DNA of 64,000 bases from Planctomycetota bacterium (GCA_026692865.1 JAPLNI010000058.1:186001-250000), one strand, 5' to 3'; counted from the first letter of the stretch, positions 9,159-17,953 are shown. Translations and numbers: made by a program. Notes: generated by a model from the sequence alone, not told the origin.

Positions 9159-10859
9159 ATGTTGATAATCGAAGCGGGTGAGCTACTACATCGTCATGGA
9201 CTGCTCACTGAAGAGCAGGTAGCGATGGCGCGTTCAAGTGCTAACGGTGGCTCGGTAGTGGACTCGGCTATTCAGCACGGTTTTGTGACGGAGCAGAATG
9301 CGCTTCGAGTGCTCGCGGACGAGACTGGCTTGGACTACATCGACTTGCGAACCACCGAAGTGGATCTCTCGCTTCTTGAAACGTTTCCGCAAAAACTGAT
9401 TTACCGACATTCGCTTTTTCCAATTCGTCGCAATAACGGTGCGATCGTCGTTGCGACTTCGAACCCATTTGATCTTTATCCGATCGATGAGGCGTCGGCG
9501 GCAACACGCTGCCCAATGATTCCGGTCCTCGCTGAACGTGTTGAGATTGCTAAGCTGGTGAAGAAACACCTTGGCGTCGGAAGCGAGACCGTTGAAGGTT
9601 TAATGGCTTCACGCGGCGACGAAGACATTGAGTTGCTGGAAGCAATCGAAGGCGACGGTAGTGAACTTGCTGAGATGGCGCAAGAGGCGTCGGTGGTTCG
9701 GTTGGTTAATGAAATTCTTGTTGAAGCAGTCGATAGCCGCGCGTCGGACGTACACGTTGAATCGCAATCGGCAGGCCTCGTCATCCGATACCGAATCGAC
9801 GGTATTTTGCACACTCAACCGGTTCCTCCGGAGATCAACCGATTCCAAGCCGCCATCATTTCGCGTTTGAAAATCATGGCTCGGATGAACATTGCGGAAA
9901 AGCGACTTCCTCAAGACGGTCGTATCAAACTGCGAGTTCACGGACGAGAGATTGACATTCGGGTTTCAGTGATTCCGATGATCCACGGCGAAAGTCTTGT
10001 CATGCGTATCTTGGATAAAGGATCGATGAAGTTCGATTTGCGCAACCTTGGAATGGATGAGGCGACCTACAAAACCTTCAGCAGTCTTATCCGCGTCCCA
10101 CACGGCATCATCTTGGTAACCGGGCCGACGGGGTCAGGAAAAACGACAACGCTTTACAGTTCGCTTTTGGAGATCAAATCTCCTGAAAACAAGATCATCA
10201 CGACAGAAGATCCGGTCGAGTATCAGCTAGATGGAATCAACCAGATTCAAGTCCATCCCAAGATTGGATTGACGTTTGCTGCTTCGCTGAGAAGCATTCT
10301 TCGACACGATCCGGATATCGTGCTTGTCGGTGAAATTCGAGATGCTGAAACGGCTGAGAATGCGATCCAAGCTTCCCTGACCGGTCACACGGTCTTTAGT
10401 ACTCTTCACACCAACGATGCAGCTGGCGCTTTTACGCGGATCGTTGACATGGGGATCGAACCATTTTTGGTGGCCAGTACAGTTGAAGGCGTTATGGCCC
10501 AGCGATTAGTTCGTCGGCTGTGCAAACATTGCAAGGAGGCCTATCATCCAGCCCACGATGAGTTGCCCTCGGACTTTCCTTTTGAAGCACTTGGCGATGG
10601 AGTCTTATATCGAAGCGTTGGATGTCGCGAGTGTCGTGGCGTTGGATATACCGGTCGAATGGGTATCTACGAGCTGATGATTACGACTGAAGAGATTCGT
10701 CAGTTGGCACACGATCGCGTCAGTAGTTACATTATCCGACAGGCAGCTCTTCGAGGTGGAATGAAAACGCTTCGGATGGATGCATGGAGGAAGGCTTTGG
10801 AAGGCTCGTCGAGCGTTGATGAAGTGTTGCGATCGACCAAGGGAGACGCATTAGGATAG
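9159..10859 (+). CDS. gspE: Type II secretion ATPase GspE
   Basis: Cytoplasmic ATPase that powers pseudopilus assembly. The N-terminal GspE/MshEN-type domain (about 1-150) is followed by the RASDVHVE motif typical of GspE/PilB, Walker A GPTGSGKTTT, an Asp box (EDPVEYQ), Walker B DIVLVGEIRDAET and a His box (TGHTVFSTLHTN). A tetracysteine zinc site is present: CKHC and, about 40 residues later, CREC, as in GspE proteins. 566 residues from the ATG at 9159; an upstream in-frame start at 9105 would add residues without family support. gspF begins 4 bp after the stop. Confidence 0.96.
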   Translation: MLIIEAGELLHRHGLLTEEQVAMARSSANGGSVVDSAIQHGFVTEQNALRVLADETGLDYIDLRTTEVDLSLLETFPQKLIYRHSLFPIRRNNGAIVVATSNPFDLYPIDEASAATRCPMIPVLAERVEIAKLVKKHLGVGSETVEGLMASRGDEDIELLEAIEGDGSELAEMAQEASVVRLVNEILVEAVDSRASDVHVESQSAGLVIRYRIDGILHTQPVPPEINRFQAAIISRLKIMARMNIAEKRLPQDGRIKLRVHGREIDIRVSVIPMIHGESLVMRILDKGSMKFDLRNLGMDEATYKTFSSLIRVPHGIILVTGPTGSGKTTTLYSSLLEIKSPENKIITTEDPVEYQLDGINQIQVHPKIGLTFAASLRSILRHDPDIVLVGEIRDAETAENAIQASLTGHTVFSTLHTNDAAGAFTRIVDMGIEPFLVASTVEGVMAQRLVRRLCKHCKEAYHPAHDELPSDFPFEALGDGVLYRSVGCRECRGVGYTGRMGIYELMITTEEIRQLAHDRVSSYIIRQAALRGGMKTLRMDAWRKALEGSSSVDEVLRSTKGDALG

Positions 10860-10863
10860 TACG

Positions 10864-12084
10864 ATGGTAGACTTTAATTACACGGCACGTGATTCCAGCG
10901 GCAAGGTCGCCAAAGGGACAATCTCCGCAAACTCACAACGCGAAGCGGCCGTGCAACTCGGCTCGCGAATGCTCTTTCCGATCACGATCACAGCCGACGC
11001 CGAAAGCGCGAAGGCGGGTAAGGGAATGTTCAGCGGTTTCGGTGGACGAGTTAGCGGCGGAAAGATGGCGTCGTTTTACTCTCAGCTCGGCGGTTTGCTT
11101 CAAAGTGGTGTGCCGATGATTCGGGCGCTCACGGTTCTATCGCAACAAACAGGAAGCCCTGTACTGCAGGCTGCATTGGCCGATGTCAAGTCGCGTGTTG
11201 AAGAAGGTGAAACGCTGGGCGATGCTTTCGCGCGTCACCCGAAAATTTTCAATGACATGGCTTGCAACATGGTTCGCGCTGGTAGCGAAGGTGGATTCCT
11301 CGAAGACGCTCTCGAGCGTATCGCGTCGTTTGTCGAGCAGCAAGAAGAGCTTAAAGGAAAGACGGTTGGAGCACTTGCCTACCCGGTCTTCATCAGCGCG
11401 GTTGGTGGAATAGTTGTTACGGTACTATTAGTTTTCTTTGTGCCTCAGTTCGATACGCTATTCGACGCAATGCGCAAGCGTGGTTCACTACCGATGGCGA
11501 CCGAAGTGCTGCTTGCGATTAGCCGATTTGTGAAAGCCTATTGGTGGTTGATGGCAATTGCGGGAATCGGAGGTTTGGTTTTCCTCTCGCAATACTTTAA
11601 GTCTGAAGCCGGGAAGCGACGTTGGGATTTGCTTAAGATTAAGACACCACTTTTGGGGAGCGTATTCCTGAATTTGTCGGTTTCGCGATTTTGCCGAGTC
11701 TTGGGAACACTCCTTGCCAACGGTGTTCCACTTTTGAAATCACTGGACATTAGCCGTCATGCCGCCGGTAATCGAATCCTTGCTGAATCGGTTGCGCAAG
11801 CGAGCGAGGAAGTCACCGCAGGCTCGAGACTTGCAAAACCGCTGGACGCTTGTGGTCATTTCCCTAAAACGGTTGTGGAGATGATCTCCGTGGCCGAAGA
11901 ATCGAACACGCTCGATAAAGTTCTCGTACAGATATCCGAGAGTCTCGAGAAAGTTACCTTTAGAAGACTGGAAGTAGTTGTCAGGCTTTTAGAACCGGTC
12001 ATGCTACTCCTATTGGCGATGATTGTCATGTTCGTTGTGCTCGCGCTGATGGTACCAGTCCTGAACAGTTCAAGTACTTTGTAA
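10864..12084 (+). CDS. gspF: Type II secretion inner-membrane platform protein GspF
   Basis: Polytopic inner-membrane protein that couples GspE to the pseudopilus. It begins with the family's MVDFNYTARDSSGKVAKGTI pattern and contains two T2SSF repeats (about residues 70-195 and 275-395). Membrane segments lie after each repeat (VFISAVGGIVVTVLLVFFVPQF and a final MLLLLAMIVMFVVLALMVP) and around WWLMAIAGIGGLVFL. 406 residues is the standard length. It begins 4 bp after gspE, so the two are very likely translated together. Confidence 0.96.
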   Translation: MVDFNYTARDSSGKVAKGTISANSQREAAVQLGSRMLFPITITADAESAKAGKGMFSGFGGRVSGGKMASFYSQLGGLLQSGVPMIRALTVLSQQTGSPVLQAALADVKSRVEEGETLGDAFARHPKIFNDMACNMVRAGSEGGFLEDALERIASFVEQQEELKGKTVGALAYPVFISAVGGIVVTVLLVFFVPQFDTLFDAMRKRGSLPMATEVLLAISRFVKAYWWLMAIAGIGGLVFLSQYFKSEAGKRRWDLLKIKTPLLGSVFLNLSVSRFCRVLGTLLANGVPLLKSLDISRHAAGNRILAESVAQASEEVTAGSRLAKPLDACGHFPKTVVEMISVAEESNTLDKVLVQISESLEKVTFRRLEVVVRLLEPVMLLLLAMIVMFVVLALMVPVLNSSSTL

Positions 12085-12130
12085 CAAATCCAAAAGATTG
12101 TTTTACTCCCACCTCATGGAAAGAATAAAG

Positions 12131-12592
12131 ATGTATTCCCCCGCCCTTTGCAATAAATCCAAAAGCGAATCGCTTGACCGACTCATGATTAAATCCACAC
12201 GTGGTCGCACGTATCGTTCGGCGTTTACTTTGATCGAAGTTCTTTTGGTTCTTGCCATTTTGGTTGTCGTGGCAGGATTTGTGACCTTTAACGTGATTGG
12301 TGTTGCTGACGAAGCGAATAAGAAAGCGGCGAAAGTACAAATCGCTAACCTCGCAAGTTTCGTGAATACTTATCGGCTTACTGTTGGCTCGTTTCCGTCC
12401 ACCCTTGATGCACTTTATACGCAACCGAGCGATCTCCAAGATGTTTCCAAGTGGACTCAACTGAGTGCGAAACCGATTCCGCCAGATCCTTGGGGTCGTG
12501 CGTACGAGTTCAAGATTGACGGTTCGAAATTTGAAATTCGTTCGGTCGGTCCCGATGGCCAATCGAACACTCCTGATGACCTTGTGAATTAG
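12131..12592 (+). CDS. gspG: Major pseudopilin GspG
   Basis: Major subunit of the secretion pseudopilus. A class III prepilin leader ends at SA, followed by FTLIEVLLVLAILVVVAGF, the hydrophobic assembly helix with the essential Glu at +5. The C-terminal globular domain has the GspG hallmarks: TYRLTVGSFPSTLDAL, PPDPWGRAYEF and the acidic Ca-binding end SVGPDGQSNTPDDL. The cleavage position is Ala rather than the more usual Gly. The start is uncertain: ATG 12131 gives a 31-residue leader, whereas ATG 12185 gives a classical 13-residue leader. Confidence 0.94.
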   Translation: MYSPALCNKSKSESLDRLMIKSTRGRTYRSAFTLIEVLLVLAILVVVAGFVTFNVIGVADEANKKAAKVQIANLASFVNTYRLTVGSFPSTLDALYTQPSDLQDVSKWTQLSAKPIPPDPWGRAYEFKIDGSKFEIRSVGPDGQSNTPDDLVN

Positions 12593-12640
12593 CGAGACGC
12601 TTCAAGCCAAGAAACCTTTCAGTCCAAGTCTTCCCCAACT

Positions 12641-13282
12641 ATGGTTTCTAAAACCTCACGCCCCGCGTTTACCCTGATAGAGCTGTTACTAGTTCTATCG
12701 ATTTTGGTAGCCGCGTTGGCGGTGGTGGCACCCAATATTGAAGGCATGCTTACCGCACGAGCAGTTCAAACTGGGGTAGAAGCGGTGCGTGTAGAACTTC
12801 AGAAGGCTCGCATCGAAGCCATTCGGACGGGCCAAATTCAGGCGTTTCGTTGCCAAGTAGGATCAAAAGAATACGCCGTGGAGTCTTGGCTATCGGCAAG
12901 CGACGAAACGGAAGCAAGCGTTGGCGCAACGATTATCTCCCAAACCGGTCAAGCGTTGGAAACGAGCGCCGGAGCGACTGGGGTTTCAGCGTCGATTGAT
13001 GATACTCCGGTCGGTCAAAAATCGCTGGACGGAAATGTGGTGTTTGCAGACCTCCAAATTGCCTCGGACCGAAGATCTATCGCTGAGCAAACCGGTTCGG
13101 ACCCGTTAGCGTTGGCTGCAAGCGGTGCGCCTCAAGCGATATTGCTTTACCCGGACGGTAGCAGTTCAACGGCACATATTGTCGTGCAGGATGCAAGGGG
13201 AAGAAGAATGGCTGTGCAGTTACGAGGACTCACCGGCCAAGTCGAAGTTATAGAAATGCCCTCCGTTGCACCAGGCACTTAA
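12641..13282 (+). CDS. gspH: Minor pseudopilin GspH
   Basis: Minor pseudopilin, 213 residues. The short leader MVSKTSRPA is followed by FTLIELLLVLSILVAALAVV, with Glu at +5 and again Ala at -1. After the helix comes the GspH pattern of arginine-rich, alternating residues (ARAVQTGVEAVRVELQKARIEAIRTG). The C-terminal half is a beta-rich domain ending in LLYPDGSSSTAHIVVQD and GRRMAVQLRGLTGQVEV, as in GspH/FimT proteins. It sits between gspG (48 bp upstream) and gspI (1 bp downstream). Confidence 0.9.
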   Translation: MVSKTSRPAFTLIELLLVLSILVAALAVVAPNIEGMLTARAVQTGVEAVRVELQKARIEAIRTGQIQAFRCQVGSKEYAVESWLSASDETEASVGATIISQTGQALETSAGATGVSASIDDTPVGQKSLDGNVVFADLQIASDRRSIAEQTGSDPLALAASGAPQAILLYPDGSSSTAHIVVQDARGRRMAVQLRGLTGQVEVIEMPSVAPGT

Positions 13283-13283
13283 C

Positions 13284-13997
13284 ATGCGAAACTTCACAAC
13301 CTTTATTGCAAGATCGGACCGGCAATTCCTCGTTGTCCCTGTGTCTGGGCTGATGAAATCTGAGCCGATGGCGCTAGCCACGGGTTTTGATTTTGCTAAC
13401 GTTTGTCCGTCAGCACCCGAGGCTAGCGCCTACGGTTCAGGAAAAACGCAATTTTCATCAGCCCACCCTGTGTCTGTTACTTGCGAACATCTTACATGTC
13501 CCGTGCCGAGAATTAATCGCGCAGGTCTTTCATTGCTGGAAGTAATGCTCGCCCTTTCCATTCTTGGCGTATCGACTGCGATCCTGTCTCAAATACTTCA
13601 AATCGGTACCGATAATGGATTGCGAGCCAGACGTATCACTCAAGCTCAGATGCTTTGCGAATCGAAGATGAACGAAGTTGTTCTCGGAAGTGTTTCTACG
13701 CAGAGCACTACTTGGACTCCGATAACCGTCGGTGTTGCCAACGCAGAATGGTTTTTTCAAGTACAGACGATTGCGGCCGAACAGCCTAGTTTAATTGGCG
13801 TGGTTGTCTCGGTCTCGGATTCACAGAGTATTAGCGAAAACCGACCACCGCTCGCAAGATTAGTCCAATGGATTATTGATCCAAGCCTTGGGATGGACAG
13901 CAAGTCAACGCCCGATTCAGCAGCCACGGACACGAGTTCAGGCGGTTCTAATTCTGGTAGTACGGCTTCAGGGGCCGCTCCCGGAGGTGGCATATGA
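13284..13997 (+). CDS. gspI: Minor pseudopilin GspI with a repeat in its leader region
   Basis: Prepilin core INRAG followed by LSLLEVMLALSILGVSTAIL, then RARRITQAQMLCESKMNEVVLGS, the GspI pattern. From the ATG at 13284, one base after the gspH stop, the leader would be 81 residues, far longer than the usual 6-30. Most of it is encoded by an 81-bp dispersed palindromic repeat (13361-13441), read in frame without a stop. A GTG at 13503 would instead give a normal 8-residue leader. Abutting gspH argues for the ATG, leader length for the GTG. The C-terminus is a Ser/Gly/Thr-rich tail. Overlaps gspJ by 4 nt (ATGA). Confidence 0.86.
   Translation: MRNFTTFIARSDRQFLVVPVSGLMKSEPMALATGFDFANVCPSAPEASAYGSGKTQFSSAHPVSVTCEHLTCPVPRINRAGLSLLEVMLALSILGVSTAILSQILQIGTDNGLRARRITQAQMLCESKMNEVVLGSVSTQSTTWTPITVGVANAEWFFQVQTIAAEQPSLIGVVVSVSDSQSISENRPPLARLVQWIIDPSLGMDSKSTPDSAATDTSSGGSNSGSTASGAAPGGGI
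13361..13441 (+). repeat. Dispersed palindromic repeat, family A, copy 1 (inside gspI)
   Basis: Arms TGAGCCGATGGCGCTAGCC (13361-13379) and GGCTAGCGCCTACGGTTCA (13421-13439) form a long imperfect inverted repeat around a 41-bp spacer. The spacer's ends are also partly complementary (GGGT and ACCC). The element is 81 bp, a multiple of three, and open in the gspI frame. Related copies lie at 15201-15281 and 22015-22101, with a single arm at 62519-62537. Confidence 0.9.
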
Positions 13998-15118
13998 TAA
14001 CGCGACGACTCAACACGAAACGCTCGGGTTTAACGCTTCTTGAAGTCATTCTGGCTCTTGGATTGACGGTCGTGGTGATGTTGTTATTAGGCGGCTTGAT
14101 TGCAATCTACCAGGGGAGTCTGGATATTGGTCGCGATAACATTCGACAGGCGAGAATTGCTCGAGCCATCCTAGCGATGATTGCTGATGATCTACGTGGC
14201 GTCATTCGTAACAGTCAACAAGACGATGCTGCAAGCTTGAAGGAGTTTTTGTCGAGTACTTCATCCACACCTGCAGGTGCTTCGGGTGCTCAAGGCGCGA
14301 ATCAACCGGGCGGCGGCGCGAGCCCGACTGCTGGAGGAACTCTTGCCGGAGCAGCGGGTGCTGGCAGTTCGGATAGCACGTCGACGGGATCAGCAACCGA
14401 TACGACAGACGCGAGCATGGAAACCACGACATCGACTTTGCAGCCGGGGGTTTATGGTTCTGAATCATCCATTGAAATCGATGTTTCACGGCCTCCGCGC
14501 ATCGAAGAGTACGCGGCTGAATTGGTGAATCCGCTGTCGGGTACTTTGACAGACATTCCGAGCGACATGAAGACGGTCAGCTACTTCGTTCAGGCTCCCC
14601 AGCTGGATGGAGTTCAAGATCCTTTGGCTGGTTTGAGTGGTCCAGTTGCAACGGGAGCAGATAGTGCTGGGGCGGGTATCGCGGGTTCGGCATTGATGCA
14701 AAACGGTGGGCTTGTTCGACGTGCGATTGATCGAGGCGTTTATCGATGGGCTGCTGAAAATGGACAGATCGCTCAAGTCAACAAGACAGGACAAATCGTT
14801 GCACCGGAGATTATCGCACTCTCTTTTTCTTACTTTGACGGCCAACAATGGACAACCACTTGGGACAGCAGCGTGTCGGGAATTCCATGGGCGGTAAACA
14901 TTTCAATTTATATGCAGCATGCTAAAGCGGCTCGTGAGAATCCGGTTCCAGCCGGTGTATCGATGCTCGCACTCACTAGTGGAATCATGGCAGAATCCGG
15001 AATTGAAATGTATTCGATGATGGTAAACATTCCCGGAGCTCAATCGTTGATGACTCCTTCCGAACAGCAATCGACCACGACGACCGATGCTTCTTCGACA
15101 AGCTCGTTAGGATTTTAA
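13994..15118 (+). CDS. gspJ: Minor pseudopilin GspJ
   Basis: Minor pseudopilin, 374 residues. Leader MITRRLNTKRSG is followed by LTLLEVILALGLTVVVMLLLGGLI, with Glu at +5 and Gly at -1. It is longer than the usual ~200-residue GspJ because of a Gly/Ala/Ser/Thr-rich insertion (about residues 85-155, SSTSSTPAGASGAQG onward). The conserved late part includes GVYRW and IIALSFSYFDGQQWTTTWDSS, which matches the GspJ 'F.YwDG..W...W' pattern. The start overlaps the gspI stop (ATGA) and the stop overlaps the gspK start (TAATG). Confidence 0.9.
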   Translation: MITRRLNTKRSGLTLLEVILALGLTVVVMLLLGGLIAIYQGSLDIGRDNIRQARIARAILAMIADDLRGVIRNSQQDDAASLKEFLSSTSSTPAGASGAQGANQPGGGASPTAGGTLAGAAGAGSSDSTSTGSATDTTDASMETTTSTLQPGVYGSESSIEIDVSRPPRIEEYAAELVNPLSGTLTDIPSDMKTVSYFVQAPQLDGVQDPLAGLSGPVATGADSAGAGIAGSALMQNGGLVRRAIDRGVYRWAAENGQIAQVNKTGQIVAPEIIALSFSYFDGQQWTTTWDSSVSGIPWAVNISIYMQHAKAARENPVPAGVSMLALTSGIMAESGIEMYSMMVNIPGAQSLMTPSEQQSTTTTDASSTSSLGF

Positions 15119-17916
15119 TGATGAACACGAAGAGATCAATAAATTGCGGTGTTGTTGAGATTCATCCGCTAAATTCTGAGCGTACCACTGGAGCAAATCC
15201 TGAGCCGATGGCGCTAGCCAAGGGTTTAGACGCTGCTACAGTTTGTCAGAACGCACCCGAGGCTAGCGCCTACGGCTCAGGAAACACCACCTTTGTTTCA
15301 TGCGATTTACGGCCCTTGCTGCGTGACAACAACTACTGGAAACCGGTGCGCCAATACTGGAAAGATCGGCGTGCGATGTTGCTATTGATGGTTCTTCTTG
15401 TCGTCAGTGGAGTGTCGCTAACAGCACTTGCGTTTTCGGAATCGATGCTAGTCGGCTTTGAAGAAAGCCTTTTGATGGGGCGATCGTCGCAAGCGCGTGC
15501 GGCGGCTGATTCGGGAGTTGCCGCGGTACGAGTTTTTCTAGCCAATAGCAAATCTGCTCAGAAAGACGCCGGAGGAGCATGGAGTAATCCAACGTATTTT
15601 CAAGCGGTCAATGTGGTTCCCGATAGCGATCCGCAAGAGCTCTGCCATTTCTCCGTTGTAGCACCTAGCTTGGACGAAGACGGACGCTTCAGCAGTGTTC
15701 GATTTGGTCTGCAGAATGAATCGGCTCGTATCAACCTGAACGCATTGGTTGTGATGGATAAGGAGCTTGGGACAACTGCCGCAGCGGCCGCCGCTTTGAC
15801 TGGCAGCAGCAATCTTGGCGATCTATCTGGAGCAGGAGTTCCCAGCGATCTGTCTTCAAGCGGAAGTTCCGGATCGAGTGATTCCAGTCAAGCGAGTCTC
15901 GGGCGCCAGTTGCTGATGGGACTGGAAGGAATGACCGATGAAATCGCTGACTGCATTTTGGACTTTATCGATGAAGACGATGATGTTCGTGAGTTTGGAG
16001 CCGAGCGAGAATACTACGTTGGTTTGCAATCGCCTTACAATCCGCCCAATGGTCCACTTCACTCGGTGGACGAATTGCTCTTAGTCAAAGGCGTCACTCC
16101 CGGTTTACTCTATGGTGCAGACCAAAATCGCAACGGCGTAGTCGATGGCTTTGAACAATCACAAATAGCAACGTTGGAAGCGACCACTACGCCGACGGCT
16201 TCAGCTACGGATTTATCTTCGGGCTCGTCATCCAGTGGATCCTCTACATCGACATCGCAATTGGGTTGGGCGGCCTACTTCACAACCATCAGCCGAGAAA
16301 AAAACGTCGGGTTCGATGGTACGGCACGAGTAAACGTCAACGGAACAGACCTTGAAGCATTGCAGGAAGAACTCAACACGTCTCTCGGAAACGAGACATG
16401 GGCTTCTTATATCCTCGCTTATCGATTGCATGGAGGTACAACTGCCGATCAAGCTGCCCTCGCAGCACTCGCCGGTTCGGGAGCTCTCGGGCAGGGTGGA
16501 ACTGGCGGAGGAGGAGGTCGCCCCGGTGCGGGAGGTCAGGGACAAAACAATGGTCCCGGTGGAGGCAGAGGTGGCCCCAATGATGGCGGCAGAGGTGGAC
16601 CAAACGACGGAGGTCGCGGCGGCCCTAATGACGGTGGGCGAGGTGGACAAAATGGTGGCCCAGGTAATGGCCCCGGTAATGGTCCAGGGAATGGTCCCGA
16701 TCGTGGCCCGGGGCAAGGTCAAGGCCCCGGACAGGGTCAGGGACGAGGCGACGCGCGCGGTGGCCAAAACGACGATCAAGGTGGCGGTCGGGGGAATGGC
16801 GGGCCCGGTGGCGGGCGCGGCAATGGAGGCGGGGGAGCCAATCGTGGTGGTGGCGGTAGATCTGCGTTTTCAAATCAGGGTTCAAGCTTGATAAAATTGG
16901 TTGCCATGCAAGCACCTCGCGGTCAAGGTCAAGGTCGCGGTAACGATAACGCGGGAGGTGGACGAGGTGGTAATGGTCCTGGTGGAAACGGCCCGGGAGC
17001 GAACGGACCTGGTGGAAACGGACCTGGTGGAAACGGACCTGGTGGAAACGGCCCGGGAGCGAACGGCCCCGGAGGAAACGGACCTGGAGGAAACGGACCT
17101 GGAGGAAACGGACCTGGAGGAAATAGGCCAGGTGTTAATGGCCCCGATGGCAACAACGGCGGTCGACCAGGCCAAGGAAATGGACCTGGAAATGGTCAAG
17201 GCGGAAATGGTGGTCGACCCGGAAGTGGCCGGCCAGGCGCTGGCGGAGGTGGAGGTGCTGGCGGTGGAGGTGCTGGCGGCGGCGGTGGTGTGTCTAAGCC
17301 AGTGCCTTGGACCAGCAGTGCCCTGGAGCTTAAAAGTGGTGCTCAGCCCAAGGCGAATTTGAAGCAGGTTCTTGATCTAATCGGTTCAACTATCACCATC
17401 ACGCAAGGAAACACTTCGACGACTTACACGTCCCCTTTTGCTGATGATCCGATCGCGATGGCGATTTATCTTCCAATACTTATGGACAAATTAACAACAG
17501 TTGCTAGCCCAACGATCGCAGGTCGGATTAATATCAATGAATCGCCGCGCGAGATTCTTGCCGGTTTACCTGGGATGACTGAGGAACTTTTAGAACAAAT
17601 CATGGAAGCAAGAGCAGAGACGAGCGAAAGCGAAAACCGAAAGTTTGAAACATGGCCTATGGTCGAAGGTTTGCTCACGCTCCAACAGATGCGAACTATC
17701 CAGCCGCTCATCACGGGTGGTGGAGACATCTATCGAGCTCAGGTGGTTGGCTACTATGAACAGGGAGCGGCTTATTCGCGTATTGAAGCATGGATTGATT
17801 CATCGAACGCTCATCCAATCGTGATTTCCTATCGTCGGCTGGATCACCTTGGACGAGGCTTCGCAAATGCGACGCTCGGACAACGATCCATCGATAATCC
17901 TCTTCGTTCCAAATAG
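15118..17916 (+). CDS. gspK: Minor pseudopilin GspK with a giant low-complexity insertion
   Basis: GspK caps the pseudopilus tip. The hydrophobic prepilin segment is MLLLMVLLVVSGVSLTALAF after KDRRA. Two T2SSK helix-hairpin-helix regions are visible: SARINLNALV with GMTDEIADCILDFIDEDDD, and GRININESPREILAGLPGM. A Gly/Asn/Pro/Arg-rich stretch of roughly 270 residues (about 455-725) separates them and contains tandem repeats, giving 932 residues against about 320 usually. The start overlaps the gspJ stop as TAATG. From there the leader is 86 residues and includes an in-frame copy of repeat family A (15201-15281). A GTG at 15346 would give a 10-residue leader. Confidence 0.88.
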   Translation: MMNTKRSINCGVVEIHPLNSERTTGANPEPMALAKGLDAATVCQNAPEASAYGSGNTTFVSCDLRPLLRDNNYWKPVRQYWKDRRAMLLLMVLLVVSGVSLTALAFSESMLVGFEESLLMGRSSQARAAADSGVAAVRVFLANSKSAQKDAGGAWSNPTYFQAVNVVPDSDPQELCHFSVVAPSLDEDGRFSSVRFGLQNESARINLNALVVMDKELGTTAAAAAALTGSSNLGDLSGAGVPSDLSSSGSSGSSDSSQASLGRQLLMGLEGMTDEIADCILDFIDEDDDVREFGAEREYYVGLQSPYNPPNGPLHSVDELLLVKGVTPGLLYGADQNRNGVVDGFEQSQIATLEATTTPTASATDLSSGSSSSGSSTSTSQLGWAAYFTTISREKNVGFDGTARVNVNGTDLEALQEELNTSLGNETWASYILAYRLHGGTTADQAALAALAGSGALGQGGTGGGGGRPGAGGQGQNNGPGGGRGGPNDGGRGGPNDGGRGGPNDGGRGGQNGGPGNGPGNGPGNGPDRGPGQGQGPGQGQGRGDARGGQNDDQGGGRGNGGPGGGRGNGGGGANRGGGGRSAFSNQGSSLIKLVAMQAPRGQGQGRGNDNAGGGRGGNGPGGNGPGANGPGGNGPGGNGPGGNGPGANGPGGNGPGGNGPGGNGPGGNRPGVNGPDGNNGGRPGQGNGPGNGQGGNGGRPGSGRPGAGGGGGAGGGGAGGGGGVSKPVPWTSSALELKSGAQPKANLKQVLDLIGSTITITQGNTSTTYTSPFADDPIAMAIYLPILMDKLTTVASPTIAGRININESPREILAGLPGMTEELLEQIMEARAETSESENRKFETWPMVEGLLTLQQMRTIQPLITGGGDIYRAQVVGYYEQGAAYSRIEAWIDSSNAHPIVISYRRLDHLGRGFANATLGQRSIDNPLRSK
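15201..15281 (+). repeat. Dispersed palindromic repeat, family A, copy 2 (inside gspK)
   Basis: Same 81-bp length, arms and spacing as copy 1: TGAGCCGATGGCGCTAGCC at 15201-15219 and GGCTAGCGCCTACGGCTCA at 15261-15279. The 41-bp spacer shares GGGTTT, GTTTGTC and GCACCCGA with copy 1. It is read in the same frame as the copy in gspI, giving matching peptides EPMALA...APEASAYGSG in both leaders. Confidence 0.9.
16564..16659 (+). repeat. 24-bp tandem coding repeat in gspK
   Basis: Four tandem 24-bp units encode GGRGGPND-type octapeptides. Units differ at several third-codon positions, so the repeat is old enough to have diverged silently while keeping the peptide. Confidence 0.75.
16981..17145 (+). 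repeat. 15-bp minisatellite in gspK
   Basis: About eleven tandem 15-bp units of the type GGTGGAAACGGACCT encode GGNGP or GANGP pentapeptides. The last two units are degenerate. Several adjacent units are identical, which suggests recent slippage or unequal recombination, so copy number may vary between isolates. Confidence 0.85.
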
Positions 17917-17953
17917 AACAAGCCAAATAGAACAAGAAAGCGAGTGAATTAAG

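Noticed and set aside
13361-15281. CRISPR array from repeated palindromes in gspI and gspK
   Set aside because: Only two copies 1.8 kb apart, each inside a gene, with no spacer-repeat periodicity and no cas genes.
16228-17362. Several overlapping open frames on both strands within the gspK glycine-rich region
   Set aside because: GC-rich tandem repeats open all frames. Only the gspK frame has domains on both sides.
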